NCBI RefSeq assembly: GCF_030819175.1
Contig: NZ_JAUTBJ010000002.1
Span: 3,433,001-3,497,000 of the forward strand
DNA: 64,000 nucleotides
Direction of reading: 5' to 3'
From: Sphingomonas sp. SORGH_AS_0879
GTDB taxonomy: Bacteria > Pseudomonadota > Alphaproteobacteria > Sphingomonadales > Sphingomonadaceae
Part shown: piece by piece, positions 16,946-26,125 of the stretch
Layout: each line of letters opens with the position of its first letter
Position numbering within the stretch: position 1 is the stretch's first letter
The notes under the pieces: model-generated
What the model saw: the letters and a program-made list of their open reading frames with translations, nothing else
Database searches by the model: none
What the model was told of the DNA's origin: nothing
Position numbers and translations under genes: made by a program

Positions 16946-17584
16946 TCATGACGTCTCCGGCTGATCCGACGTCGCATCTTTCAACTGATGAAGGAAATCG
17001 AGAATCGCCCTCGCTTTCGCACTCGTAATCGCATAGCTTTTCCAACCGGTTTCGATCGCATTCTCGATCCCGTGCTCGGCAAGACCAGCGCGGATATTGC
17101 ATATATAGACCTTGACGACCCGCACCGTCGGGGTGTGCGTCCCCACACGTGCGGCCTGGGCCAAGGCCTGATGGTCCATGAAACGATCCGGCTGATCGAG
17201 CATGCGCAGCAGCATATGGGCGGCGGCTCGGCTGATGCGGTCGATGCGTTGCCTGATGAAATTCGCGAAGACCTCATCGCGAACGCTGGAACGGGCCAGT
17301 TCCCTTCCTCCGGCGGCGTCCGCCATATGCCCGAGGGCGAGCCCGACACGCTCGGCGATATGGTCGCGTTTCGCTTTCGCCTGATGGATCACCGCTGCCC
17401 CGGAAACGCGGCTGCCCGTCAATTCGAGCAGATCGAGCCGCAGCGTCTCGATACGGCCCGAGAGATCTTCGTGCTTCCGGATCGCCGCCACATCTTGAGC
17501 GGTACGCAAAACATCACCAGCACAAAGCAGAAGCCCCGCCAGGGCATCGGCATAGGCTTGGTCTGGAGTGTTTACATTGCGCAT
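16946..17584 (-). CDS. Small protein with C-terminal winged-helix domain, putative regulator
   Basis: A 212-residue protein I cannot assign to a named family. The first about 130 residues are predicted mainly helical (ADALAGLLLCAGDVLRTAQD; IETLRLDLLELTG). Residues of about 145-200 resemble the winged-helix effector domain of OmpR/CtrA-type regulators: the segment TVRVVKVYICNIRAGLAEHG lines up with the recognition helix region, and IETGWKSYAI with the wing that normally reads IETVWGRGY. No receiver Asp pocket is visible. The start ATG 17584 has a GGGGA ribosome site upstream; a longer frame reaching 17686 lacks one. It lies downstream of TpsA1 on the same strand after a strong hairpin, so it is probably transcribed separately. 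A role in control of the adhesin locus is only a guess. Confidence 0.65.
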   Translation of the reverse strand: MRNVNTPDQAYADALAGLLLCAGDVLRTAQDVAAIRKHEDLSGRIETLRLDLLELTGSRVSGAAVIHQAKAKRDHIAERVGLALGHMADAAGGRELARSSVRDEVFANFIRQRIDRISRAAAHMLLRMLDQPDRFMDHQALAQAARVGTHTPTVRVVKVYICNIRAGLAEHGIENAIETGWKSYAITSAKARAILDFLHQLKDATSDQPETS

Positions 17585-17840
17585 AATGTATTTCCCCGCT
17601 CCCCTTCTTGGAATGATCACTGCACCTTCACAGGTGCGGGCCGATGTGTCGTGACACGAAGGCGCCGGATTTTTGAAACGCATCATATGCGCTTCCCCGC
17701 CTTGGAACTGATCGGTGACCGATCAGATGCTTTGTGCCGCGACGCCCTGTCCATATTCTTCAACATCTTCCGTCGGGCCGTTCGAAGGGCGATCTTCAGC
17801 CATTATCCGGATATCGCCTTGCAAATCGGCCCTACCCTGC

Positions 17841-17873
17841 CGCGACACCGGCACTCATCGCGCCGGTGTCGCG
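17841..17873 (-). terminator. Hairpin after tpsA1
   Basis: A perfect 12-bp inverted repeat (CGCGACACCGGC and its complement) with a 9-base loop lies 9 bases beyond the tpsA1 stop. There is no clear T tract on the minus strand, so it may be a transcript-end stabiliser or a factor-assisted terminator. Confidence 0.65.
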
Positions 17874-17881
17874 GGTGAGGA

Positions 17882-20800
17882 TCATCGGACTCCGGCGCTG
17901 CAACCCCCGTCCGCGAAACAGTAGCGGATGAGGACAGGCGCGCTATCGGCAGCCGCCGGCCGGAGCGGCACCTGGAACCCGAAGTTGCGGTTGTCCATGA
18001 CGATGCTGGCGATGGTGTTGGGGGCATCGACAGACGCCTGGCGCGTCACGATCAGGGCGTTCCGGTTGCCGATCGCCTGTGTGCCGGTCAGCGAATAGTT
18101 GCCGCTGGCGGACAGGCCCGCACCGTCGATCGCATAGCGCCCGATATCGAGGCTCGACGGAGCATTGGTCGCCCACGTCGCCGTGCCGGCCAGCGTATCA
18201 CCATTGACAAGGCCGTCGACCGCGACGGTCCCGCTGAGTGCCGGCAGCGGATCGCCATAGGTGATGCGGATGGGCGTTGCGCGGTAGATCACCGATAGCG
18301 GCCGCGGGGTAACCACCAGATCGGCCCCGACATAGGTGACGGCGTAATTGGCCGATGCGCCCAGCGTGCCCTGCCCGATGCCGTAGCGGCCGACATTGCT
18401 GGTCGGGGCCGCATTGGACGTGAGCGCGCCGGTCAGGCTGTCCCCATTGACGAGACCACGACCACCGATGGTGTAGGTCAGTGCCGGGTTCGCGTCGCCA
18501 TACACGCGGGTCCGTGCATCGGCGCTGACCGTGATCGCTCGCGGCGTGATCGCCAAGGCCGTGGCATTGCCGCTGTCCTGGACGCTGGTGACCGCATAAT
18601 TGGCGCTGGCGCCCAGGCCCGAGCCCTCCACGGCGTAGGTGCCGACATTCGATGTCGACGAACCGGTCGTGGTCCACAAGACCGATCCCGTCAGCGTGTC
18701 GCCGTTGACCAGGCCGCTGTTCGCGACCGTGCCCGTGAGACCGGTCACCGCATCGCCGTAGAGGCTGTTCAGCGGCGTGGCGGTGTAGGTGATCGTCAGC
18801 GGCCGCGCGTTCACGACGAGGTCCGTCCCGACATAGCTCAGCGCGTAATTGCCCGAGGCTGCCAGCGAACCCTGGTCGATCGCATAGCTCCCGACGTTGC
18901 TCGTGGCCGTCGCGGTCGTCGCGAGCGCGCCGGCCAGCGCGTCCTCCCCGACCAGCCCCAATCCGCCGATCGTATAGGTCAGTGCCGGGTTGGCGTTGCC
19001 ATAGACGCGGCTGAGCGCATCGGCTGTCACGGTGATCGCGCGCGGCGTGATCGCGAGCGCCGTGGCATTGCCCGCCGCCTGGACGCTCGTCAGCAGGTAG
19101 TTCTCGCTCGCGCTCACCCCCGCACCGGTGACCGCATAGCTGCCCACCACCGGATTGGCGGACGCGTTCGTCGTCCACGTCGCCGTCCCTGCCAGGCTGT
19201 CACCGTTGACGAGACCGTCGCTGGCGACCGCACCCGTCAGCGCCGGTAGCGCATTGCCGTAGACGCCCCTGACCGGCGTCGCAGTATAGGTCACCGTCAG
19301 CGGGCGGGCGGTGACGCTCAGGTCGTTGCCCGCGAAGATCAGGTCGTAGTTCGCCGACCCGGTCAGCGTGCCCCGGCTGATGCTGTAGGTGCCGATGCCG
19401 CTGGTCGCCACCGCATCGGTGGCCAGAGAACCGCTCAGCGTATCGCCGTTCACCAGGCCGTTGCCGCCCACGACATAGGTAAGCGTCGGGTTCGCATCGC
19501 CATAGCGCCGCGACTGCGCATCGGCATCCACGGTGATCGTCCGCGGGATGATGGTGAGCGCGGTCGCATTGCCGCTGCCTTGGATCTCGGTCAGCGCATA
19601 ATTCGCGCCGCCGCCGAGCCCGGAGCCGGTGATGGCGTACCGACCGATACCGGATGTCGACGTCGCATTGGTGGTCCAGACCCGCGCACCGGTGAGCGAG
19701 TCCCCGTCGAGCAGACCGTTCACGTCCACCGTTCCCGAGATATCCTGGAACGTCTCGCCGTAAACGCCTGGGGTGGGCCGCGCGCTATAGGTGATCGTCA
19801 GCGGTCGCGGCGTGACCGTCAGGTCGGCCCCGACATAGGTCAGCGCATAGTTGTCCGATGCGGCCAGCGAACCCTGCGCGATCGCATAGCTACCCACATC
19901 GCTGCGGGTGGCTGCGGTCGTCACGAGCCCGCCGCTCAGCGCGTCGCCATCGACCAGCCCCAGTCCGCCGACCGTGTAGGTCAGCGCCGGGTTGGCGTTG
20001 CCATAGACGCGGCTGAGCGCATCCGCCGTGACCGTGATCGCACGCGGATCGATCGTCAGGGCGGTGGCATTGCCCGCCGCCTGGACGCTGGTCAGCCGGT
20101 AATTCTCGCTCGCCCGCAGGCCGAAACCCTTGACGGCATAGCGGCCCACGACCGGATTGGCCGACGCGCCCGTCGTCCACGCCGCATTGCCCGTCAGGCT
20201 TTCGCCGTTGACGAGGCCGTCGATGGCGACAGCCCCCGCCAGATCCGGAAGCCCATTGCCATAGACGCAGCTGACCGGCGTCGCCGTGTAGGTCACCGTC
20301 AACGGACGGGCGGTGACGCTCAGGTCGTTGCCCGCGAAGGTCAGGGCGTAGTTCGCCGAGGCGGCCAGCGTCCCCTGCAGGATGCTGTACTGCCCGATAT
20401 CGCTGGTCGCCACCGCATCGGTCGCCAGCGCGCCGGTCAGCGTGTCACCATTCACCAGACCATTACCGCCGACCGTATAGGTAAAGGTCGGCTCCGCATC
20501 GCCATAGAGCCGCGACTGCGCATCGGCATCGACCGTGATCGCACGCGGGGTGATGGTCAGCGCGGTGGCGTTGCCGGTATCCTGAGTGAAGACGTAATTG
20601 CCGTTATTGGCCGTCAGCCCCGAACCCGTGACCGCATATTGCCCGATGCCGTTGGTGACCCCGGCCGTGGAGGTGAACGCCAACGTACCGCTCGTCGCAC
20701 TCGCCACCGTTTCGTTGTTGACGAAGCCCGTCACGTTACCCGTCAGCGCCGGATTGGCGTCGCCATAGCTGCGGCTGGCCGCGTCGGCGACATAGGTCAG

Positions 20801-23800
20801 CGTGGCCGGCGTGATCTCGCCCGACAGGGTGCTGCCGCCGTTCACCACCACCCTGTAGCCATAGATGGACGTCTGCCCGTTCAGGGCCGTGGCGCTGCCG
20901 AAGCCGGAGACGGTCACCGTCTTGCCGGTGCCGACGTTCGCGGTGTCGAAGGTCGCCACGGCCGTCCCGAGCGTCACGACGTCGCCGGCGGCGGCCCCGG
21001 TCACATCATAGTTCGCCGACGTCAGCGATGCGGCGGTGGTGCCGTCATAGACCTTCGACACGCTCCCCTTCAGCGACGCCTGCACGGTCGGCGCCAGCGC
21101 GTAGAGCACGCCGTTGCCCTGACGCGGCACGAACTGGTTCAGATAGTCATACTGGATGTAATCGGGCGCCAGACCGCCGAGGACGGTCGTACCGGGCGCG
21201 GCAGAACCGACGATCCAGCCCTGAGACGCTTGGAGCGCACGGCTGCCGGCGTTGTTGGTAAAGCTGCCGACCGCAGTTACGTTGATCGCATCGGCAGTGA
21301 TGCCGCTGCCCGCCGCCAGGGTCAGATCATTGTCCGAAGACAGGAACGCATAGCTCGAACCATTGGTCTGGCTCGAATTCCCGACGATCAGCGCGCGATC
21401 GAGGGTGAAGCCCCCGCTGCCGGTCGCCTGGACATACAGGTAATCGGTTCCCTGCGCGGAAAGGTCGGCATAGCGCGCCGATCCCAGCGTGGTGCCGAGC
21501 GCCGCGTCCACCGCCGACCAGTTCGACAGGGCGGTCCGGATGTCCCACGTCTTCGATCCCATGGACAGGCCGGACAGATTGCCGCTCGTGTCGATCTTGC
21601 CGTTGTCGGAATAGAACAGCCCGCTGGCCGTCGTCGCGCCGGGCAGCGTCACCGTCAGCGCGATCGTCCGGCCCGCCACGCCCAGCGTCCCGTTCGGGAC
21701 GACCGTATAGAAATAGCCGTTCGCCCCCGCCGACACGGTCGGCGCGTTCACGCCATAGGTGGCGACGCGGGCGCCCGGCGCGACCTGACCGGTCGAACGG
21801 TCGACCGCGATCCCCGAAATCGCCTGGACGCCGTTCGGGAAGAAGCTCTTCAGATAGGGATATTGGCCATTGGTGCCGCCGCCCCAGAACGTCGCATCGA
21901 GGCCGAAGCTTGCGGCGCCATTGGTTTGCAGGGATGTGGTCGTGGACCCGTTGATCGGAAGCGAACTGGTGGTGCCGGCGCCGTACCCGGCAGTCAGGCC
22001 GCTCGTGTCGCGATCGAAGGCGACATTGGCGACTGCGCTCCCCGTACCCGTTTCCTTACCGATCAACCCGCCGAGAATAGGGGAGCCGGAGCCTTGAACC
22101 CGACCCGTAGAATAGGCCTGGCTGATGTTTCCCTCATAATTCTGTCCAACGAGTCCACCGGCATACGGTGTACCGCCACCGGAGGTGGAAGGCAGTAATG
22201 TTACGCTGCCCATGGCATAGGCCTGATTGATCTGGGCCTGCAGATTGCCGCCGACCAGACCGCCGACTTGGTTGGTCCCGCTGACATCGCCGAGCGCGAA
22301 GGATTGCATGACGCTCGACTGTCTGTTCCCGGCGCCAAGAAGGCCGCCGACATGGGCATTCCCCTTGACGGTTGCCGAACTATAGGATTGCAGGATCGAG
22401 GCTGCGTCAGAAGAATATCCGACCAGACCTCCGGTATAGTATCTACCGGCCGCCGTCTGAAGAACGTTCCCGGTCGAATAGGCCCGGATGACTTTTCCTC
22501 CGTAATTCCACCCGAGCAGCGATCCGACAATATTATTGTTGCCTGTGATGGACACGTTCGTGAGTCCAAGGTCGCGAACTAACCCGTTTTGCTGGATGGC
22601 ACCGAACAATCCGGTTGCGCCGAGGAGGTTTGGGACTGGAGATGTAAAGGTACCCGTGATCGACAGCTTGTCGATCATATGTCCCAGACCGGTGAAGACG
22701 CCATCGAACCCGCCGCCGTTCGGTGCTCCGGTCGAGTCCGTGGTCGTATTCTGACCGACGAGCGAGTTGAAATAGCTGTAGGCGCTCGCATCCAGATTCT
22801 TCGCAAGCGCGAACTTGCCGGTCAGGTTCGCCGCCGTGACGTTGCCCACACCGGTTCGGGCGGCCGCGCCGTCGATGAAGTCGATGTCGTCCATCGACCG
22901 CACCAGCGTATAGGCCGCGCCGTTCATCGTCAGCGCCTGACCCGACTGGCCGTCCGCGAAGGTCAGCGAACTGCCCGCCGCAAACGCCAGCCCGCCGCTG
23001 AACCCGCTGTTTCTGTCATAGCCGAGCACGACCTGGCCGCCGCCGGTGATATCGATCGGCGCGTTGACCAGCAGGCTTTTCGACGATCGGAGCGTCAGCG
23101 TCCCCGTACCCGCCATCGACACCGGCGCGGCGACGGTCAGGTCTCCGCCGGTCGCCTCCACGCCGAAACCGGCCGTCAGGGACAGGGCGGTGTCGATGGT
23201 GAAGCCCGCAATATTGGTTGCAGTAAGGCGGGGAGCCAGCGATGAAAGTGCAGCCTGTTGGCCAGCGCTCACCCCCGCCAGAGCGGCAGCACGTTCGGAT
23301 ATGGCGGTTGAAAAGGATGCCTGTGCTGTCCGTGTGCGTAAGAACCCGCCATCGATATTGAACTGGCCGGTCGAGCCCGTCAATGTTGCCAGATTCGCGC
23401 CGTTGATAGTGCCGGTCGCCGTCGAGTCTGCGGTCGTCGCGACGAGTACGCTGGTGCCGCTTGGGGAGAGCGTCCCGACGGGGAGCATCATATAATAATA
23501 GCCGTTCGCACCGGTCGTGACGCCAGAGAATGCACCGCCGCCGACGCTGGCATAGACGTACTTGGCGCCACCTGCCCCCGAAGCGAGCGGGGTTACACCC
23601 GCGTCGCTATAGGCCGTGCCGAACACCGCCTGGACTCCGTTGGGGAAGAAAGCGGTCAGATACGGATACAGTCCACCGACATTGGTGGCGAACGCCGGAC
23701 TAAATCGCCCGCTGTTCCCGTATTGCAGACCGAAGGTGGTAATGCCCTGCTCCGCCCCGCCCGCGCTGGTGCCTTGGCCCGAGGTGTTGATATCCCAATA

Positions 23801-26110
23801 GCTCTCGCTGATACTCGAATTATTGCTGTTGCCGATGAGGCCGCCCGCATTTCTGCCAGAAACCGCCCCCGTCGAGTAAGTCGCCGTGACGCGACCATAG
23901 AGCGATGTGCCTATAAGGCCACCAGCCCCCTCGCCGTTCACAGCGCCGGTTGCATAGGCATTCGTGAGCGCGATGCTGTCGAGATAGCCGATCAATCCGC
24001 CGGCATTAGGGCCCGTGACCGCACCGGTGGCATAGACCGTATTTATGCCTTGACCGCTAGCCAGGCCGATGAGCCCACCAACCCTGCCACTGGTCGCCGT
24101 TACAGCGCCGGTTGCGTAGGACCGGCGGACGATGCCGGAATTTTTTCCGACCAGTCCGCCGACCTCCTGAGCCCCGCTCACGGTCATGCCGGAATAGGAA
24201 TTGGATACGATGGCACCGAAACCAAACGTCGCGCCGGCCAGACCGCCCACACTATTGCCCGAACTCGAAATCGATCCCGTAGAATAGGCGTTCTGGATTA
24301 AGCCTTCATTTGTAGCAACGAGGCCGCCCCCGCGGCCCGTCGAGGTGATATTCGCACCGACTACGCCGACATTCCGCACGATCGCGGCAGCGCCTGTCGC
24401 GCCGATGAAACCCGTATAATCGTTCGTCCCTGCCATACTGAGATTGCTGACGACATGGCCCAGACCATCGAACGTGCCAGTGAACGGATAGGAGTTGTCA
24501 CGCCCGAACACGGCGCGGGTAAAGCTCGTGCCCGCGGCGTCGATGTCGTTCGCCAGCGCGTAATTACCGGAAAGGCCGCTATTGATCCCATCGAGATCAG
24601 TCAGGCTGCGGACCAGCGTGAAGGATGTTCCGTTGAGCGTCAACGCCTGCCCGGACTGCCCACCCGCGAACGTCAACGCGCCTCCCTGGCCATAGGTCAG
24701 CCCACCGGTGATCTCATTGACCGTGGAGTAGTTTAGCGCGACCTTGCCGCCGCCATTGACGGTGATCGGCGCGTTGATAGCGATATTGCCTGCGGCGTTC
24801 AGCGTCAGTTGACTGCTCGACGCCCAGGCGATCGGCGCGGCGACGGTGATGTTGCCCGCCTCCGACCCCGACCCCGAGCTACCCGTCGATACGGTGACGT
24901 TCGCGCTGGCCAGCGCGTTTTGCAGCGTCGCCACGTTGATGACGCTGCCGCTTGCCGTGGCGGTGAAACCGGACTGGTTGCTGTCGGTCGCGCTCGAAAT
25001 GGTGACGTTGTACGGATCGAGCAGCAGCGTGCCGAAGCGGCTGCCGGTCAGGTCGGCGGTGCCGCTATAGGCCAGCACCGCCTTGCCCGAGACTTCCGCA
25101 TCGCCGCCGATGCCGCTCCCTGCACCCTTCGCGCTGATCGCGCCGGCGAAGTCGGTCCGGTGATCCGACCAGAGCACGACCGAGCCGCCGTCGCCGGTGC
25201 CCACCGCATCGGCCTTGATTTTACTGGCCGCATCGACGCTCAGCGTCGCGGCCCGCGCTAGCGTGCCGCCGCCCTGCCAGTCGCCACCGATGCGGATACG
25301 GCCCCCACCGGTCGCGCCCGAGGCGTCGATCCGCGCACCCGTGAGGTTGATCGCGTCACCGGTCAGCGTGATCGTGCCGCCCCTGGTCGAGACGCTCGAC
25401 GCATCGAGCACGCCCGACACGTTGACGATCCCGCGCGCCGCGTCGCGCGCGGTGCCCGTGCTCAGCACGATGTCGCTCGCGGTGATCCGGCCCGCGACGG
25501 TGATGCCCCCTTCGGGCAGCGCGACGCGCAGGAAGCCGCTGCCGTCAAGATCGAGCGCCTCGCCGCCCCCGGCCATCGCCTCGACCCGCGCGCGGACATA
25601 GCCGCCCGCCTTGTCCTGCAACAGCCCGGCGAAACCGCCCTTGGCGAAGCCGATCGGCTGGGCGTCACGGCGGCCCGTCACGGTCAGCGTATCGCTGCCC
25701 GCCATGAAGTCCCTGTCGGCGATGTCCAGCGTCGAGGCGGTGAAGCCCGCCGCGTTCACGCTGCCCGTCTTGGTGATCAGAATGCCGTTGGGATTGACCA
25801 GGAACACCCGGCCGTTGGCGTTGAGCTGCCCCGCGATCACGCTGGTCGTGTCGCCGGTCACCCGGTTGAGCAGCGCGGACCGGGCGTCGGGCTGGACGAT
25901 GTCGACACGCCCCCCCTTCGCGATCGAGAAGTCCTGCCAGTTGATGATCGCGCGGTCCGTGGTCTGCGTGATCGTCATGGCATGGTCGGACGGCGTGCTG
26001 ATCGACGCCTGGCCCGCCTGGACCTGCCCGCCGGTCGGGACCGACTGGGCGAATACCGGCGAGGCCAGCGCACTGCTGGAGAGAAGGACGAGCGCGAGTT
26101 TCTTGGTCAT
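17882..26110 (-). CDS. TpsA1: large two-partner-secretion exoprotein with GLUG and MBG repeats
   Basis: A 2742-residue exported protein. A signal peptide (about 1-21) is followed by a TPS/haemagglutination-activity domain with the diagnostic NPNGI at residues 106-110 and NRVTG at 82-86. A beta-helix-like part ends in the typical segment LLLDPYNVTIS. Two GLUG-repeat blocks follow (about 590-785 and 1175-1375; motif GGLIG or GGLVG plus YATGAV). One YDG domain (SKVYDGTTAASL, about 1683) and 11 MBG repeats (about 1757-2695) come next. The tail holds C-X5-C (CFADGGC) 16 residues from the end. TpsB1 lies 15 bp upstream, which gives the classical tpsB-tpsA operon. By family it is threaded through TpsB1 to the surface and acts as an adhesin or aggregation factor. 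The GLUG blocks are visibly richer in A/T than the flanks. Confidence 0.92.
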   Translation of the reverse strand: MTKKLALVLLSSSALASPVFAQSVPTGGQVQAGQASISTPSDHAMTITQTTDRAIINWQDFSIAKGGRVDIVQPDARSALLNRVTGDTTSVIAGQLNANGRVFLVNPNGILITKTGSVNAAGFTASTLDIADRDFMAGSDTLTVTGRRDAQPIGFAKGGFAGLLQDKAGGYVRARVEAMAGGGEALDLDGSGFLRVALPEGGITVAGRITASDIVLSTGTARDAARGIVNVSGVLDASSVSTRGGTITLTGDAINLTGARIDASGATGGGRIRIGGDWQGGGTLARAATLSVDAASKIKADAVGTGDGGSVVLWSDHRTDFAGAISAKGAGSGIGGDAEVSGKAVLAYSGTADLTGSRFGTLLLDPYNVTISSATDSNQSGFTATASGSVINVATLQNALASANVTVSTGSSGSGSEAGNITVAAPIAWASSSQLTLNAAGNIAINAPITVNGGGKVALNYSTVNEITGGLTYGQGGALTFAGGQSGQALTLNGTSFTLVRSLTDLDGINSGLSGNYALANDIDAAGTSFTRAVFGRDNSYPFTGTFDGLGHVVSNLSMAGTNDYTGFIGATGAAAIVRNVGVVGANITSTGRGGGLVATNEGLIQNAYSTGSISSSGNSVGGLAGATFGFGAIVSNSYSGMTVSGAQEVGGLVGKNSGIVRRSYATGAVTATSGRVGGLIGLASGQGINTVYATGAVTGPNAGGLIGYLDSIALTNAYATGAVNGEGAGGLIGTSLYGRVTATYSTGAVSGRNAGGLIGNSNNSSISESYWDINTSGQGTSAGGAEQGITTFGLQYGNSGRFSPAFATNVGGLYPYLTAFFPNGVQAVFGTAYSDAGVTPLASGAGGAKYVYASVGGGAFSGVTTGANGYYYMMLPVGTLSPSGTSVLVATTADSTATGTINGANLATLTGSTGQFNIDGGFLRTRTAQASFSTAISERAAALAGVSAGQQAALSSLAPRLTATNIAGFTIDTALSLTAGFGVEATGGDLTVAAPVSMAGTGTLTLRSSKSLLVNAPIDITGGGQVVLGYDRNSGFSGGLAFAAGSSLTFADGQSGQALTMNGAAYTLVRSMDDIDFIDGAAARTGVGNVTAANLTGKFALAKNLDASAYSYFNSLVGQNTTTDSTGAPNGGGFDGVFTGLGHMIDKLSITGTFTSPVPNLLGATGLFGAIQQNGLVRDLGLTNVSITGNNNIVGSLLGWNYGGKVIRAYSTGNVLQTAAGRYYTGGLVGYSSDAASILQSYSSATVKGNAHVGGLLGAGNRQSSVMQSFALGDVSGTNQVGGLVGGNLQAQINQAYAMGSVTLLPSTSGGGTPYAGGLVGQNYEGNISQAYSTGRVQGSGSPILGGLIGKETGTGSAVANVAFDRDTSGLTAGYGAGTTSSLPINGSTTTSLQTNGAASFGLDATFWGGGTNGQYPYLKSFFPNGVQAISGIAVDRSTGQVAPGARVATYGVNAPTVSAGANGYFYTVVPNGTLGVAGRTIALTVTLPGATTASGLFYSDNGKIDTSGNLSGLSMGSKTWDIRTALSNWSAVDAALGTTLGSARYADLSAQGTDYLYVQATGSGGFTLDRALIVGNSSQTNGSSYAFLSSDNDLTLAAGSGITADAINVTAVGSFTNNAGSRALQASQGWIVGSAAPGTTVLGGLAPDYIQYDYLNQFVPRQGNGVLYALAPTVQASLKGSVSKVYDGTTAASLTSANYDVTGAAAGDVVTLGTAVATFDTANVGTGKTVTVSGFGSATALNGQTSIYGYRVVVNGGSTLSGEITPATLTYVADAASRSYGDANPALTGNVTGFVNNETVASATSGTLAFTSTAGVTNGIGQYAVTGSGLTANNGNYVFTQDTGNATALTITPRAITVDADAQSRLYGDAEPTFTYTVGGNGLVNGDTLTGALATDAVATSDIGQYSILQGTLAASANYALTFAGNDLSVTARPLTVTYTATPVSCVYGNGLPDLAGAVAIDGLVNGESLTGNAAWTTGASANPVVGRYAVKGFGLRASENYRLTSVQAAGNATALTIDPRAITVTADALSRVYGNANPALTYTVGGLGLVDGDALSGGLVTTAATRSDVGSYAIAQGSLAASDNYALTYVGADLTVTPRPLTITYSARPTPGVYGETFQDISGTVDVNGLLDGDSLTGARVWTTNATSTSGIGRYAITGSGLGGGANYALTEIQGSGNATALTIIPRTITVDADAQSRRYGDANPTLTYVVGGNGLVNGDTLSGSLATDAVATSGIGTYSISRGTLTGSANYDLIFAGNDLSVTARPLTVTYTATPVRGVYGNALPALTGAVASDGLVNGDSLAGTATWTTNASANPVVGSYAVTGAGVSASENYLLTSVQAAGNATALAITPRAITVTADALSRVYGNANPALTYTIGGLGLVGEDALAGALATTATATSNVGSYAIDQGSLAASGNYALSYVGTDLVVNARPLTITYTATPLNSLYGDAVTGLTGTVANSGLVNGDTLTGSVLWTTTGSSTSNVGTYAVEGSGLGASANYAVTSVQDSGNATALAITPRAITVSADARTRVYGDANPALTYTIGGRGLVNGDSLTGALTSNAAPTSNVGRYGIGQGTLGASANYAVTYVGADLVVTPRPLSVIYRATPIRITYGDPLPALSGTVAVDGLVNGDTLAGTATWATNAPSSLDIGRYAIDGAGLSASGNYSLTGTQAIGNRNALIVTRQASVDAPNTIASIVMDNRNFGFQVPLRPAAADSAPVLIRYCFADGGCSAGVR
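18020..20840 (-). repeat. MBG repeat array of TpsA1, alternating A/B units
   Basis: Eleven repeats of about 80-85 residues alternate between a type with (R/S)VYGDANPALTYT(V/I)GG and LVNGD, and a type with RPLT(V/I)TYTATP and YAVTGSGL. The A+B pair recurs at about 500-bp spacing (for example the boundary segments near 18541, 19039, 19541, 20041 and 20539). Such immunoglobulin-like beta repeats form extended stalks. Confidence 0.85.
21990..22590 (-). repeat. Second GLUG-repeat block of TpsA1
   Basis: The encoded segment repeats the pattern GGLVG/GGLIG followed by 15-20 residues and YSTG or YAMG (for example TGGLVGYSSDAASILQSYSS and VGGLVGGNLQAQINQAYAMG). Base composition is lower in GC than in the flanking MBG array. 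Confidence 0.75.
23760..24340 (-). repeat. First GLUG-repeat block of TpsA1
   Basis: Short repeats such as VGGLVGKNSGIVRRSYATGA, VGGLIGLASGQGINTVYATG and AGGLIGYLDSIALTNAYATG follow one another. They form a predicted beta-helix segment after the TPS domain, again in an AT-richer patch. Confidence 0.75.
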
Positions 26111-26125
26111 GGTACGGCCCCCGGA

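Noticed and set aside
19580-22198. Plus-strand open frame of 872 codons opposite tpsA1
   Set aside because: Antisense shadow of MBG repeats.
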